NCBI RefSeq assembly: GCF_016864195.1
Contig: NZ_CP045202.1
Span: 558,001-622,000 of the forward strand
Direction of reading: 5' to 3'
Source: Dechloromonas sp. TW-R-39-2
GTDB lineage: Bacteria > Pseudomonadota > Gammaproteobacteria > Burkholderiales > Rhodocyclaceae
Length of the DNA: 64,000 nucleotides
Shown: positions 7,257-15,193 of the stretch, piece after piece
Layout of the letters: the number at the start of each line of letters is the position of its first letter
How positions within the stretch are numbered: the stretch's first letter is position 1
Position numbers and translations under genes: made by a program
The notes under the pieces: model-generated
The model's input: only the letters and a program-made list of their open reading frames with translations
Told to the model about the DNA's origin: nothing
Database searches by the model: none

Positions 7257-8573
7257 ATGGAAGCACTGCGCGTTATCAGCGAAGAACACCGCAATCTGTG
7301 GCGCATCGCCACGACCATCGACCAGGTGGCCGATGAGATGGAGGCTGGCAGCAAGGTCGATCCGGCTTTCTTTACGTCGATTTTCGATTACATCGAACAG
7401 TTCATGGATGCCTGCCATCACACCAAGGAAGATGACTTCCTGTTCCCGGTGTTGCGCCAGCGCAGCGCTGAGGCGGCACTCATTCTTGATCGCCTGCAAG
7501 CCGAGCACCGCAATGGTCCCGAAGTCCTGAAATCGCTGCGCGAGCAACTGGCCGCCACCGCGACAGGCGCGTTGGACAATGCCGCTTTTGCCGCCGCCCT
7601 GCGGACTTATACGGGCAGCTTGAAAAACCATATCCGGACGGAAGAAAAGGATGCCATTCCTTTGGCCCGCGAGGCGTTGACCGCAGCAGACTGGGCTGAA
7701 ATCGACCGGGCGTTTCTCGACAACGACGATCCCTTGTTCGGTGAAAGGGCGCGCGCCGAGTTTCGCGAGTTGTTCCACCGTATCGCCAGCCTGGCGCCGG
7801 AGTCGATCGGCCTGGGCGGACACACGGCCGGCGAACTGCAACCGGGCGCTTCCTCGGCCAAGGCCGATGTGCTGCTCAGCGTCAGGGATGTCGAAAGCTG
7901 CTATGGTCGGATCAAGGCCTTGAAAGGCATGAGCCTCGAAGTGCGGCGCGGCGAGACAGTCGCCCTGGTCGGCGCCAACGGTGCCGGCAAGACGACCTTC
8001 CTGCGCACCTTGTCCGGCATTCAGCCGATGAGTGCCGGCAGCATCCATTTCGATGGCGAAGACATCAGCAAGCTGCGTTCCGACATGCGGATGCGGCGCG
8101 GTATCTGCCAGAGTCCGGAAGGACGCCAGGTTTTCGGGCCGCTGTCGATCGAGGACAACCTCCGTCTGGGGGCGTATACCCAGCCAAAAAACCAGGTCGA
8201 AGGCGATCTGGAAAAGGTTTTTGCGATGTTCCCGATTCTCAAGGAAAAGCGCGCGCTGCCGGCCGGTACCTTGTCCGGTGGTCAACAGCAGATGCTGGCG
8301 ATTGGCCGGGCGCTGATGGGCCGTCCGAAAATGCTGCTGCTCGATGAGCCGTCGATGGGGCTGGCGCCGCTGCTTGTCGAGGAAGTTTTCAATGTGGTCA
8401 AAACGCTGAAATCGCAAGGCATGACCATCCTGCTCGTCGAACAGAATGCCTTTGCCGCGCTGGCCATCGCCGACCGTGGCTACGTGCTGGAAACCGGCAA
8501 TGTCACGCTGACCGGTACCGGCCAGGAACTGATCAGCAACGAGCAGGTGCGGGCGGCCTACCTTGGCATGTAA
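7257..8573 (+). CDS. livF: Hemerythrin-like domain fused to LivF-type ABC ATPase
   Basis: A 438-residue fusion starting at 7257 (AAGGGGAAG upstream). Residues about 1-180 form an HHE hemerythrin-like domain with candidate iron ligands H11 (EEHRNLW), H54/H55 and E58 (CHHTKEDD), H84 (EHRNG), H125 and E129 (NHIRTEEKD). After a linker (about 181-204), residues 205-438 are a complete LivF ATPase: Walker A GANGAGKTT (239-247), Q285, signature LSGGQQQ (339-345), Walker B MLLLDEP (359-365) and the family-typical VEQN in place of the switch histidine. Ordinary LivF has about 235 residues. Both halves are intact in one frame. The hemerythrin part may sense oxygen, NO or iron and gate transport; that is inference. 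Confidence 0.93.
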   Translation: MEALRVISEEHRNLWRIATTIDQVADEMEAGSKVDPAFFTSIFDYIEQFMDACHHTKEDDFLFPVLRQRSAEAALILDRLQAEHRNGPEVLKSLREQLAATATGALDNAAFAAALRTYTGSLKNHIRTEEKDAIPLAREALTAADWAEIDRAFLDNDDPLFGERARAEFRELFHRIASLAPESIGLGGHTAGELQPGASSAKADVLLSVRDVESCYGRIKALKGMSLEVRRGETVALVGANGAGKTTFLRTLSGIQPMSAGSIHFDGEDISKLRSDMRMRRGICQSPEGRQVFGPLSIEDNLRLGAYTQPKNQVEGDLEKVFAMFPILKEKRALPAGTLSGGQQQMLAIGRALMGRPKMLLLDEPSMGLAPLLVEEVFNVVKTLKSQGMTILLVEQNAFAALAIADRGYVLETGNVTLTGTGQELISNEQVRAAYLGM

Positions 8574-8581
8574 ATAGCTGG

Positions 8582-8604
8582 GCGGACTGAAGGTCCGCTT
8601 GTTC
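8582..8604 (+). terminator. Weak hairpin after livF fusion
   Basis: GCGGAC (8582-8587) and GTCCGC (8593-8598) with a 5-base loop, followed by TTGTT. A plausible but weak operon terminator. Confidence 0.4.
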
Positions 8605-8682
8605 GCCGGTATCGTGTGCTACCGGTGGTTTTCTGCCCTATCGTTGGCCCTGCGAGTGCTGGGCCAACCCTTCATCCCCGTT

Positions 8683-9162
8683 TCAGAGGCTGGACCAATC
8701 CTTCTTCGGCGGGAGTTCGATCCGGGCAATCGGGCCGCGTTCGGCGGCGATGATCCGGTCCATGACTTCGTAAAGCTCCTTGATCAATTCCGGGCCGAAA
8801 GCCTGTTCGATGATCTTGTACTGGGCAACGATCAGCGGGCCGAGTTCGGCGACCAGGCGTTCGCTTTTTGGTGTCAGACGGACAATGACACGGCGCTGGT
8901 CTTCCGCCATGCGGCTGCGCGTGACCAGGCCCATCTCTTCCATACGCGACAGCACGCCGGTCATGCTCGGGCTGAGAATGTGGCAATGCTCGCAGATTTC
9001 GCGCGGTTCCAGTTGCTCCATTTCGGCCAGTGCGCGCAGAATGCGCCACTGTTGTTCGGTCAGGCCGAAATGGCTGATGATCGGGCGAAAGTGGCAGAGC
9101 AGTTCTTCCCGTGCTTTGAGGAAGAGCTGAGGCAGATTGCGGTAGGCGAGCTTGCGGGACAT
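8683..9162 (-). CDS. hpaR: MarR-family regulator, HpaR-like repressor
   Basis: The ATG at 9162 is used; an upstream TTG at 9183 is less likely. The 159-residue protein has the MarR winged helix: FGLTEQQWRILRALAE, ICEHCHILSPSMTGVLSRM as recognition helix, and wing LVTRSRMAEDQRRVIVRLT. The N-terminal YRNLPQLFLKAREELLCHFRP is typical of homoprotocatechuate-operon repressors. It is divergent from hpaA and adjacent to the hpa genes. HpaR represses the meta-cleavage operon until an HPA-pathway effector binds. The repeated 15-bp operator-like element in this locus (9233, 10272, 15111, 15139) is a good candidate for its site. Confidence 0.87.
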   Translation of the reverse strand: MSRKLAYRNLPQLFLKAREELLCHFRPIISHFGLTEQQWRILRALAEMEQLEPREICEHCHILSPSMTGVLSRMEEMGLVTRSRMAEDQRRVIVRLTPKSERLVAELGPLIVAQYKIIEQAFGPELIKELYEVMDRIIAAERGPIARIELPPKKDWSSL

Positions 9163-9224
9163 GGAATCCGGTTCTCCAGTCAAAGGGGCTGGACCTGATA
9201 ATTGAATGGCCCAGATGATACCAG

Positions 9225-9253
9225 TTGACTGCTTAATATGTTAGTGATTGAAT
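9225..9253 (+). promoter_or_regulatory. hpaA promoter with embedded operator-like element
   Basis: TTGACT (9225-9230), 17-base spacer, TTGAAT (9248-9253). The spacer contains TTAATATGTTAGTGA (9233-9247), a sequence found again before dmpK and the TRAP/hpa operon. A repressor bound here would cover the spacer between both hexamers and could affect divergent hpaR and hpaA. Confidence 0.65.
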
Positions 9254-9307
9254 CAAATCCCGACGCCTTGTCGGCAGGTTTCTTGTAATCAGGTTCAGGT
9301 GGCGATC

Positions 9308-10222
9308 ATGACCGTGGTTCCCGTTCAGGCAATTCCCGATATTCATATCGGTCGGGTCTACGACCAGCGCGATCCCGAGTGCGAGGTGCACTATGAAACC
9401 TTCGGCCGCCTCGCCCAGTTTTTCGGGCGCAACACGCCGCCGCACCGGCATTACTGCTTCTATCAGGTGCATATCCTGGTCAAGGGCAGTATTCGCCTCA
9501 ATCTCGACGGCCAGGTCTATGGTGGCGCGGCACCGCTGCTGATCTTCACGCCACCAACCATCCCGCATTCGTTCTATTCCGAGGAAGATACCGATGGCCA
9601 TGTGCTGACCGTGCGGCAGGAAGTGGTGCGTAGCTGGTACCGGGCGATGCCCGGCCAGTGGCCGGATACCTTGCTGCGCGAAGCGGCCTTCATCGAACTG
9701 GCCAGCCTGCCGGCAGCGAGTGGCGAGGATTTCGCCGCTTTGGTGAACACGGTTGAACTGCTGCAGCGCGAGGCCGATCGCGATGCCAAGGGACATTCCG
9801 CCTTGTTGCTGGCCTTGGGGGAGTGTGCCTTCATCCATTTGAGCCGCCTGCTGCTGGCGCATGAACCGGTGACGGCGCAGCGTCCGGAGCGCAGTGAAGA
9901 CCTGCGCCTGTTCCTGAGTTTTTGTGATCTGGTCGAAGCACATTTTCGTGACCACCTGACCCTGACCGATTACGCCGGCCGCCTGCTGGTGACCGAGGCG
10001 CGGCTCAACGACATTTGCCGGCGCATGGCCGAACGGCCATCCAAGGAAATTGTGCACGAACGCCTGTTGCAGGAGGCGCGCCGCCTTCTGCTTTTTTCGG
10101 CGGTGCCGGTCAGCGAGATCAGCTATCAGCTGGGTTTTGCCGATCCGGCGTATTTCTCGCGCTTTTTCACCAAGCGGGCCGGCATGCCGCCGAGCCAGTT
10201 CCGTCTGGTCGGGCAGGGCTGA
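9308..10222 (+). CDS. hpaA: AraC-family activator of the HPA pathway, HpaA-like
   Basis: 304 residues from the ATG at 9308 (GGTGG upstream). The N-terminal cupin-type effector region reads VHYETFGRLAQFFGRNTPPHRHYCFYQVH and PPTIPHSFYSEEDTDGHVLTVR, closely resembling the enterobacterial HpaA activator as I recall it. The C-terminal AraC domain has both helix-turn-helices (LTDYAGRLLVTEARLNDICRR; VSEISYQLGFADPAYFSRFF). HpaA proteins activate 4-hydroxyphenylacetate hydroxylase genes in response to HPA. Here the next gene downstream is not hpaBC but a phenol hydroxylase operon, which suggests HpaA drives that operon. Confidence 0.88.
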   Translation: MTVVPVQAIPDIHIGRVYDQRDPECEVHYETFGRLAQFFGRNTPPHRHYCFYQVHILVKGSIRLNLDGQVYGGAAPLLIFTPPTIPHSFYSEEDTDGHVLTVRQEVVRSWYRAMPGQWPDTLLREAAFIELASLPAASGEDFAALVNTVELLQREADRDAKGHSALLLALGECAFIHLSRLLLAHEPVTAQRPERSEDLRLFLSFCDLVEAHFRDHLTLTDYAGRLLVTEARLNDICRRMAERPSKEIVHERLLQEARRLLLFSAVPVSEISYQLGFADPAYFSRFFTKRAGMPPSQFRLVGQG

Positions 10223-10271
10223 CCGTTCGCGGTTACGAAAAGTACAAGTCATTTCCCCAAACGTCCATTCA

Positions 10272-10296
10272 TTAATATCTTAGTAAAAGATTTAAT
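10272..10296 (+). promoter_or_regulatory. Operator-like element and -10 box upstream of dmpK
   Basis: TTAATATCTTAGTAA (10272-10286) matches the element in the hpaA promoter at 13 of 15 positions and overlaps a near-palindrome (AATATCTT/AAGATTTAA). It is followed by TTTAAT (10291-10296) as a possible -10. No good -35 is present, which fits dependence on an activator such as HpaA. Confidence 0.5.
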
Positions 10297-10351
10297 GCAC
10301 TTCATCAGATAGCTGCCTTTCGGGGTAGTGATAAATCAGGAGTGAGACGAC

Positions 10352-10615
10352 ATGGCGACAGGCAGTTTCGACATCACGCGCAAATTCGTGCGCGTCATGC
10401 GCACCCGGGCCAACGGTTTGATCGAATTCGAGTTCGCCGTCGGCGATCCCGATGTTGCGGTCGAGCTGGTCATGCCCAAGGCGGCCTTCGAGGAATTTTG
10501 TGCTGCCAATCACGTTGAGCGCATCGCCGCCGAGCCGGCTGCCTTCGACAGCGATGCAGCCGATGCCGACTTCCACTGGAACTTGCACCAGGCGACGCAT
10601 CAGCGTTTCCGCTAA
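10352..10615 (+). CDS. dmpK: Phenol hydroxylase assembly/accessory subunit DmpK
   Basis: 87 residues, preceded by AGGAG. Family-typical segments are FDITRKFVRVMR, GLIEFEFAVGDP and a C-terminal DFHWNLHQATHQRFR. DmpK-type proteins bind the oxygenase and help load iron or assemble the active enzyme; they are not needed for turnover in vitro. First gene of dmpKLMNOP, in the canonical order. Confidence 0.9.
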   Translation: MATGSFDITRKFVRVMRTRANGLIEFEFAVGDPDVAVELVMPKAAFEEFCAANHVERIAAEPAAFDSDAADADFHWNLHQATHQRFR

Positions 10616-10675
10616 CGGTTTTTGCCTTTTCGGAGCGGTCGACCGTTCCATTTTCAGTATTTTCAGGAGACAAAC

Positions 10676-11668
10676 ATGGCAATCGATTTGAGGACGGTCA
10701 GCATCACCCCGCTGCGCCAGACCTTTGGCCACCTGGCCCGCCGCATGGGCGCCGACAAACCGGCTTCGCGCTACATGGAAGCCACCATGGACCTGCAGCC
10801 GGTCGAGAACTATCACTACCGCCCGACCTGGGAGCCGCAGTACGAAATCTTTGACGAGACCCGCACCAAGGTCACGATGAAGGACTGGTACGCGCTGAAA
10901 GACCCGCGCCAGTACTACTACGGCGCCTGGACGTTGGCACGCGGCAAGATGCAGGAAATCGCCGAAGGCGACTTCGATCTGGTCGATGAACTCGGTCTTG
11001 CCGCCGCCTATCCGGCCGCCGGCAAGGAAGAAGCCCTCAAGGTTTTCCTGCCGCTGCGCCATGTGGCCTGGGCTTCGAACCTGAACAAGGCTTACGTTTC
11101 TTCCTACGGCTACGGCATCGCCATTTCGCAGGCCGCCTGCTACGCCTCGATGGACCAGCTCGGCGTCGCCCAATACACCAGCCGCCTCGGCCTCGCCTTC
11201 AATGACCTTGATGCCCTGACCGCCGCCAAGACGGCCTGGCTGGAAGGCGCCGAATGGCAGGAAATGCGCCGCTACGTCGAAGACCTGATGGTCGAGAAGG
11301 ACTGGTTCGAAGTTCTCGTCGCCCAGGACTTCGCCCTCGAAGGCCTGCTCTATCCGCTGATCTTCGAGCGCTACAACGAAAAGCTCAACGCCGCCTACAG
11401 CCCGGTCTTCTCGATGCTGACCCGCTTCCAGCGCGAATGGTTTGGTGAAACCACGAAGTGGCTGGATTCCATTCTCAAGGTCACCGCTGCCGACAATGCC
11501 GACAACAAGGCGCAACTGGCCGAGTGGATCAAGCACTGGCGCGAACGTGCCCTGAAGGCAATCAAGCCGGTTGCCGTGCTCGCCTTCGGTGCCGACGCCG
11601 ATGCCATCCTGGACGAACTGGTCCAGAACCTGAATGCCCGCGCCGCCAAGGCCGGTATCACCCTGTAA
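10676..11668 (+). CDS. dmpL: Phenol hydroxylase oxygenase beta subunit DmpL
   Basis: 330 residues from the ATG at 10676 (CAGGAG upstream). It has the four-helix ferritin-like architecture of beta subunits of soluble diiron monooxygenases, with RQTFGHLARRMGADKPASRY near the N-terminus and DPRQYYYGAWTLARGKMQE. It lacks the diiron carboxylate pairs of the catalytic subunit, as expected. It forms the (LNO)2 hydroxylase core with DmpN and DmpO. Confidence 0.94.
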   Translation: MAIDLRTVSITPLRQTFGHLARRMGADKPASRYMEATMDLQPVENYHYRPTWEPQYEIFDETRTKVTMKDWYALKDPRQYYYGAWTLARGKMQEIAEGDFDLVDELGLAAAYPAAGKEEALKVFLPLRHVAWASNLNKAYVSSYGYGIAISQAACYASMDQLGVAQYTSRLGLAFNDLDALTAAKTAWLEGAEWQEMRRYVEDLMVEKDWFEVLVAQDFALEGLLYPLIFERYNEKLNAAYSPVFSMLTRFQREWFGETTKWLDSILKVTAADNADNKAQLAEWIKHWRERALKAIKPVAVLAFGADADAILDELVQNLNARAAKAGITL

Positions 11669-11678
11669 AGGAAGTCGC

Positions 11679-11948
11679 ATGTCCAACGCATTTATCGCAT
11701 TCCAGAAGAACGACGACTCCCGCTGCATCGTCGAGGCCATCCTTGAAGACAACCCGGGCGCCATGGTCGTCGACCAGCCTTCGATGGTGAAGATCGACGT
11801 GCCGAACCGTCTGGTCATCAAGCGCGAAACCGTCGAGGAAAAGATGGGCCGCAGCTTCGACCTGCAGGAACTGCAACTGCACCTGATCACCATTTCCGGT
11901 CACCTCGACGAGACCGACGACGAATTCACCCTGAGCTGGAATTCCTGA
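11679..11948 (+). CDS. dmpM: Phenol hydroxylase regulatory/coupling protein DmpM
   Basis: 89 residues starting 10 bases after dmpL, with AAGGAAG before the ATG. It is a small cofactorless effector (MmoB/DmpM family) with segments FIAFQKNDDSRCIVEAI and MGRSFDLQELQLHLITISGH. It binds the hydroxylase and couples electron input to substrate hydroxylation. Confidence 0.94.
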   Translation: MSNAFIAFQKNDDSRCIVEAILEDNPGAMVVDQPSMVKIDVPNRLVIKRETVEEKMGRSFDLQELQLHLITISGHLDETDDEFTLSWNS

Positions 11949-11973
11949 TTCCGGCCGGCAAGGAGAGAACACC

Positions 11974-13518
11974 ATGGATATGAAAGTTGCCAAGAAGCTC
12001 GGCCTCAAAGAGCGCTACAGCCTGATGACCCGCGATCTCGCGTGGGACACGACCTACCAGCCGATGGACAAGGTCTTCCCGCAGACGACCTACGAGGGCA
12101 TCAAGATTCACGACTGGGACAAGTGGGAAGATCCGTTCCGCCTGACCATGGACGCCTACTGGAAGTACCAGGCCGAGAAGGAGCGCAAGCTGTACGCCAT
12201 CCTCGACGGCTTCAACCAGAATAACGGTCACCTGTCGGTCACCGATGCGCGCTACATCAACGTGCTCAAGCTCTTCCTCGGCTCGACGCCGCCGCTCGAA
12301 CTGATGGCCGCGCGGGGCTTCTCGATGATGGGCCGCCAGATGAACGGCGCCGGTCCGCGCGTTGCCTGCCAGATGCAGGCGGTCGATGAGTACCGTCACT
12401 TCCAGACCCAGATCCACTCGATCTCCAACTACAACAAGTACTACAACGGGATGGACGAGTTCGCCCATCAACAATCCCGCATGTGGTACCTGTCGGACGG
12501 CAAGTCCTTCTTCGACGACGCGATCACCGCCGGCCCGTTCGAATTCATGGTCGCCATCGGCTTCGCCTTCGAATACGTGCTGACCAACATCCTGTTCGTG
12601 CCCTTCATCTCCGGTGCCGCCTACAACGGCGACATGGCGGCGATGACCGTCGGCTTTTCGGCCCAGTCCGACGAAGCCCGTCACATGACGCTCGGCCTCG
12701 AATGCATCAAGTTCATGCTCGAACAGGACCCGGACAACCTGCCCATCGTCCAGCGCTGGATCGACAAATGGACCTGGCGCGGTACGCGCAAGCTCGCCTC
12801 GGTCGGCATGATGATGGATTACATGCTGCCCAAGCGCATCATGAGCTTCAAGGAAGCGTGGGAAATGTACGTCGAGGAAAACGGCGGCGCGCTGTTCAAG
12901 GACCTCGCCCGCTACGGCATCACCATCCCGAAATGCTTCGGCCAGACCATCGAAGAGAAAGAACACGTCACCCACCAGTCGTGGATCGGTTTCTACATGA
13001 AGCCGCAGGCGACGCCTTTCCACACCTGGATCCCGACGCCGGACGAAATGGACTGGCTGTCCGAGAAGTACCCGAACACCTTCGACAAGTACTACCGTCC
13101 GGTGCTCGAGCATCTCGATGCGCAGGAAAAGGCCGGCAACCGTTTCGACAACAAGACGGCGCCGATGAACTGCCAGGTCTGCGTCAGCACCATGAAGTTC
13201 AACGAGCCGGGCGACCCCATGGAAATGTGTTTCCGCGAATCGATCTACCAGGGCGAGAAGTTCCACACCTGTTCCGATCACTGCAAGGAAATCTTCGACA
13301 ACGAGCCGGAGAAGTACATCCAGACCTTCATCTCCTCGCACCAGGTGCTGCAGGGCAACTGCGAGCCGGAAGGCACCGACGTCAATGCCGCCGACTTCAA
13401 GCCGGGCCAGAACATGCTCGACTACTGGAAGCTCGACAAGCGCGCGCTCGGCGACTTCAATGGTTCCGAGGACCAGAAGAACTTTGCCGCCTGGCGCGAG
13501 CAGGCCACCAAGAACTAA
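11974..13518 (+). CDS. dmpN: Phenol hydroxylase oxygenase alpha subunit DmpN (diiron)
   Basis: 514 residues, the catalytic subunit. All diiron ligands are present: E109 (PPLELMAARG), E139 and H142 (DEYRH), E200 (AFEYVLTN), E234 and H237 (SDEARHM). A C-terminal cysteine/histidine segment (CQVCVSTM and CSDHCKEIF) matches the YHS-like zinc region of phenol hydroxylases. The enzyme activates O2 to hydroxylate phenols to catechols in the cytoplasm. Nothing suggests inactivation. Within this hpa locus its natural substrate could be 4-hydroxyphenylacetate, which is inference. Confidence 0.96.
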   Translation: MDMKVAKKLGLKERYSLMTRDLAWDTTYQPMDKVFPQTTYEGIKIHDWDKWEDPFRLTMDAYWKYQAEKERKLYAILDGFNQNNGHLSVTDARYINVLKLFLGSTPPLELMAARGFSMMGRQMNGAGPRVACQMQAVDEYRHFQTQIHSISNYNKYYNGMDEFAHQQSRMWYLSDGKSFFDDAITAGPFEFMVAIGFAFEYVLTNILFVPFISGAAYNGDMAAMTVGFSAQSDEARHMTLGLECIKFMLEQDPDNLPIVQRWIDKWTWRGTRKLASVGMMMDYMLPKRIMSFKEAWEMYVEENGGALFKDLARYGITIPKCFGQTIEEKEHVTHQSWIGFYMKPQATPFHTWIPTPDEMDWLSEKYPNTFDKYYRPVLEHLDAQEKAGNRFDNKTAPMNCQVCVSTMKFNEPGDPMEMCFRESIYQGEKFHTCSDHCKEIFDNEPEKYIQTFISSHQVLQGNCEPEGTDVNAADFKPGQNMLDYWKLDKRALGDFNGSEDQKNFAAWREQATKN

Positions 13519-13528
13519 GGAGACAGCC

Positions 13529-13891
13529 ATGACCATGTTGAAAACCCTCGCGCCCTACGACGTCAAGTCGCGCGATGCCGTCGAGAACTACAAGGGCCGC
13601 CAGTTGCTGTACGTGAACTGGGAACGTCACCGCATGTTCTCGCGTCCCTTCGTGCTCGCACTGCCGCCGGAAACCCTGTTCTCGGTGATCATCGACCAGT
13701 ACATGACCGACTGCTTCAGCTACCACCCGGACTGGAAGCAGATCGACTGGAACACGGTCGTCTGGCAGAACGGCAACACGCCCTTCACGCCGGATCGCAA
13801 CAAGAGCCTCAAGGAAAACGGCATCGGTCACAAGGACCTGATCCGCTTCCGCACGCCGGGCCTGGATGGCATTGCCGGTACCGGCTACTAA
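13529..13891 (+). CDS. dmpO: Phenol hydroxylase oxygenase gamma subunit DmpO
   Basis: 120 residues from the ATG at 13529, preceded by AAGGAGA. It matches the gamma subunit family: DAVENYKGRQLLYVNWERHR, FSYHPDWKQIDWNTVVW, and GHKDLIRFRTPGLDGI at the C-terminus. It completes the hydroxylase core. Confidence 0.94.
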   Translation: MTMLKTLAPYDVKSRDAVENYKGRQLLYVNWERHRMFSRPFVLALPPETLFSVIIDQYMTDCFSYHPDWKQIDWNTVVWQNGNTPFTPDRNKSLKENGIGHKDLIRFRTPGLDGIAGTGY

Positions 13892-13905
13892 AAACAACAG
13901 GGCGT

Positions 13906-13924
13906 CGCGCGGCTTGTCCGCGCG
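13906..13924. other. Intercistronic hairpin between dmpO and dmpP
   Basis: CGCGCGG/CCGCGCG with a 5-base loop and no T-run, in the 64-base gap between dmpO and dmpP. It is more likely an mRNA-stabilising or processing structure than a terminator. Confidence 0.45.
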
Positions 13925-13955
13925 GCAGCCCGGTTTCACCCCGCGGAGATAAAAC

Positions 13956-15011
13956 ATGAGCTACGAACTGAGTATCGAGCCGCTCGGCCGGACCATTGAG
14001 GTCGAGGACGGGCAGACCATCCTCGACGCCGCGCTGCGCGCCGGCATCTACCTGCCGCACGCCTGCGGCCAGGGCTACTGCGCCACCTGCAAGGTGTGCA
14101 TCACCGACGGCGAAGTCGACCACCAGAATTCCTCCAGCTTCGCGCTGATGGACTACGAGCGCGAAGAGGGTAAGGCCCTGGCCTGCTGCGCCACGCTCGA
14201 AGCCGACACCGCCATCGAAGTCGAGATGGAAATCGACGAAGACGCGCGCGACATTCCGGTCAAGGATTTCCCAGGCGTGATCAGCCGCATCGAGAACCTG
14301 ACGCCGACCATCAAGGGTATCTGGCTCAAGCTCGACGAAGCGCTCGACTTCCAGGCCGGACAGTACGTCAATTTCAATTTGCCGAACGACATGGGGCATC
14401 GTGCCTTTTCGCTGGCCAATTCGCCGTCGACCGGGAAAGAGATCGAACTGAACATCCGCATCGTGCCCGGCGGCGTCGGCACCACCTGGATCCACAACGA
14501 ACTCAAGGTCGGCGACGCGATCACCGTTTCCGGCCCCTACGGCCGCTTCTTCGTGCACAAGTCGGCCAACGTGCCGTCCCTGTTCATGGCCGGCGGCTCC
14601 GGCCTGTCCAGCCCGCGTTCGATGATTCTCGATCTGCTGGAAGAGGGCAGCGAACTGCCGATCACGCTGGTCTACGGCGCGCGCAACCAGGGCGAGCTGT
14701 ACTACCACCAGGAATTCCTCGATCTGGCCGCGAAATATCCGAATTTCAGCTACGTCCCGGCCTTGAACGACGAGCCGGCCGATAGCGGCTGGACCGGCTT
14801 CCGCGGCTTCGTCCACGATGCTGCCAAGGCCCATTTCGACAACGACTTCCGCGGCCGCAAAGCCTACCTGTGCGGCCCGCCGGTGATGATCGAAGCCTGC
14901 ATCACCACCCTGATGCAAGGCCGCCTGTTCGAACGCGACATCTACACCGAGAAGTTCTTCTCGGCTGCGGATGCGCAGCAGGTGCGCAGCCCGCTGTTCA
15001 AGCGCGTCTGA
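13956..15011 (+). CDS. dmpP: Phenol hydroxylase reductase DmpP (2Fe-2S, FAD)
   Basis: 351 residues. The N-terminal plant-type ferredoxin domain holds the cluster cysteines C37, C42, C45 and C77 or C78 (ACGQGYCATCKVC). The FAD domain shows GHRAFSLANSPS, and the NADH domain shows MAGGSGLSSPRSMI and YLCGPPVMIEA. It passes electrons from NADH to the DmpLNO hydroxylase. Last gene of the dmp operon; the following gap contains the promoter of the next operon. Confidence 0.95.
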   Translation: MSYELSIEPLGRTIEVEDGQTILDAALRAGIYLPHACGQGYCATCKVCITDGEVDHQNSSSFALMDYEREEGKALACCATLEADTAIEVEMEIDEDARDIPVKDFPGVISRIENLTPTIKGIWLKLDEALDFQAGQYVNFNLPNDMGHRAFSLANSPSTGKEIELNIRIVPGGVGTTWIHNELKVGDAITVSGPYGRFFVHKSANVPSLFMAGGSGLSSPRSMILDLLEEGSELPITLVYGARNQGELYYHQEFLDLAAKYPNFSYVPALNDEPADSGWTGFRGFVHDAAKAHFDNDFRGRKAYLCGPPVMIEACITTLMQGRLFERDIYTEKFFSAADAQQVRSPLFKRV

Positions 15012-15105
15012 GCGACCAATCCGGTTGGCAGCGGTGTGGTCGCACCTCGATCGAATGTCCTGCGGTCAACCGGAAAAACAAGCCCAAAATTAAATCGAAT
15101 ACCTG

Positions 15106-15153
15106 TTGACTCACTAACATAGTAGTGATTTAATTTGATCACTAACATGTTAA
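15106..15153 (+). promoter_or_regulatory. Strong promoter with two operator-like elements before the TRAP/hpa operon
   Basis: TTGACT (15106-15111), 17-base spacer, TTTAAT (15129-15134). The spacer is filled by TCACTA-N6-TAGTGA (15111-15128). A second element, TCACTAACATGTTAA (15139-15153), lies just downstream. Its reverse complement differs from TTAATATGTTAGTGA of the hpaA promoter at one position. The placement is classic for steric repression, most simply by HpaR. Confidence 0.75.
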
Positions 15154-15193
15154 TAAACGTGGGTCCGACCCACTCTGTTCGAGGAGATGTCGA

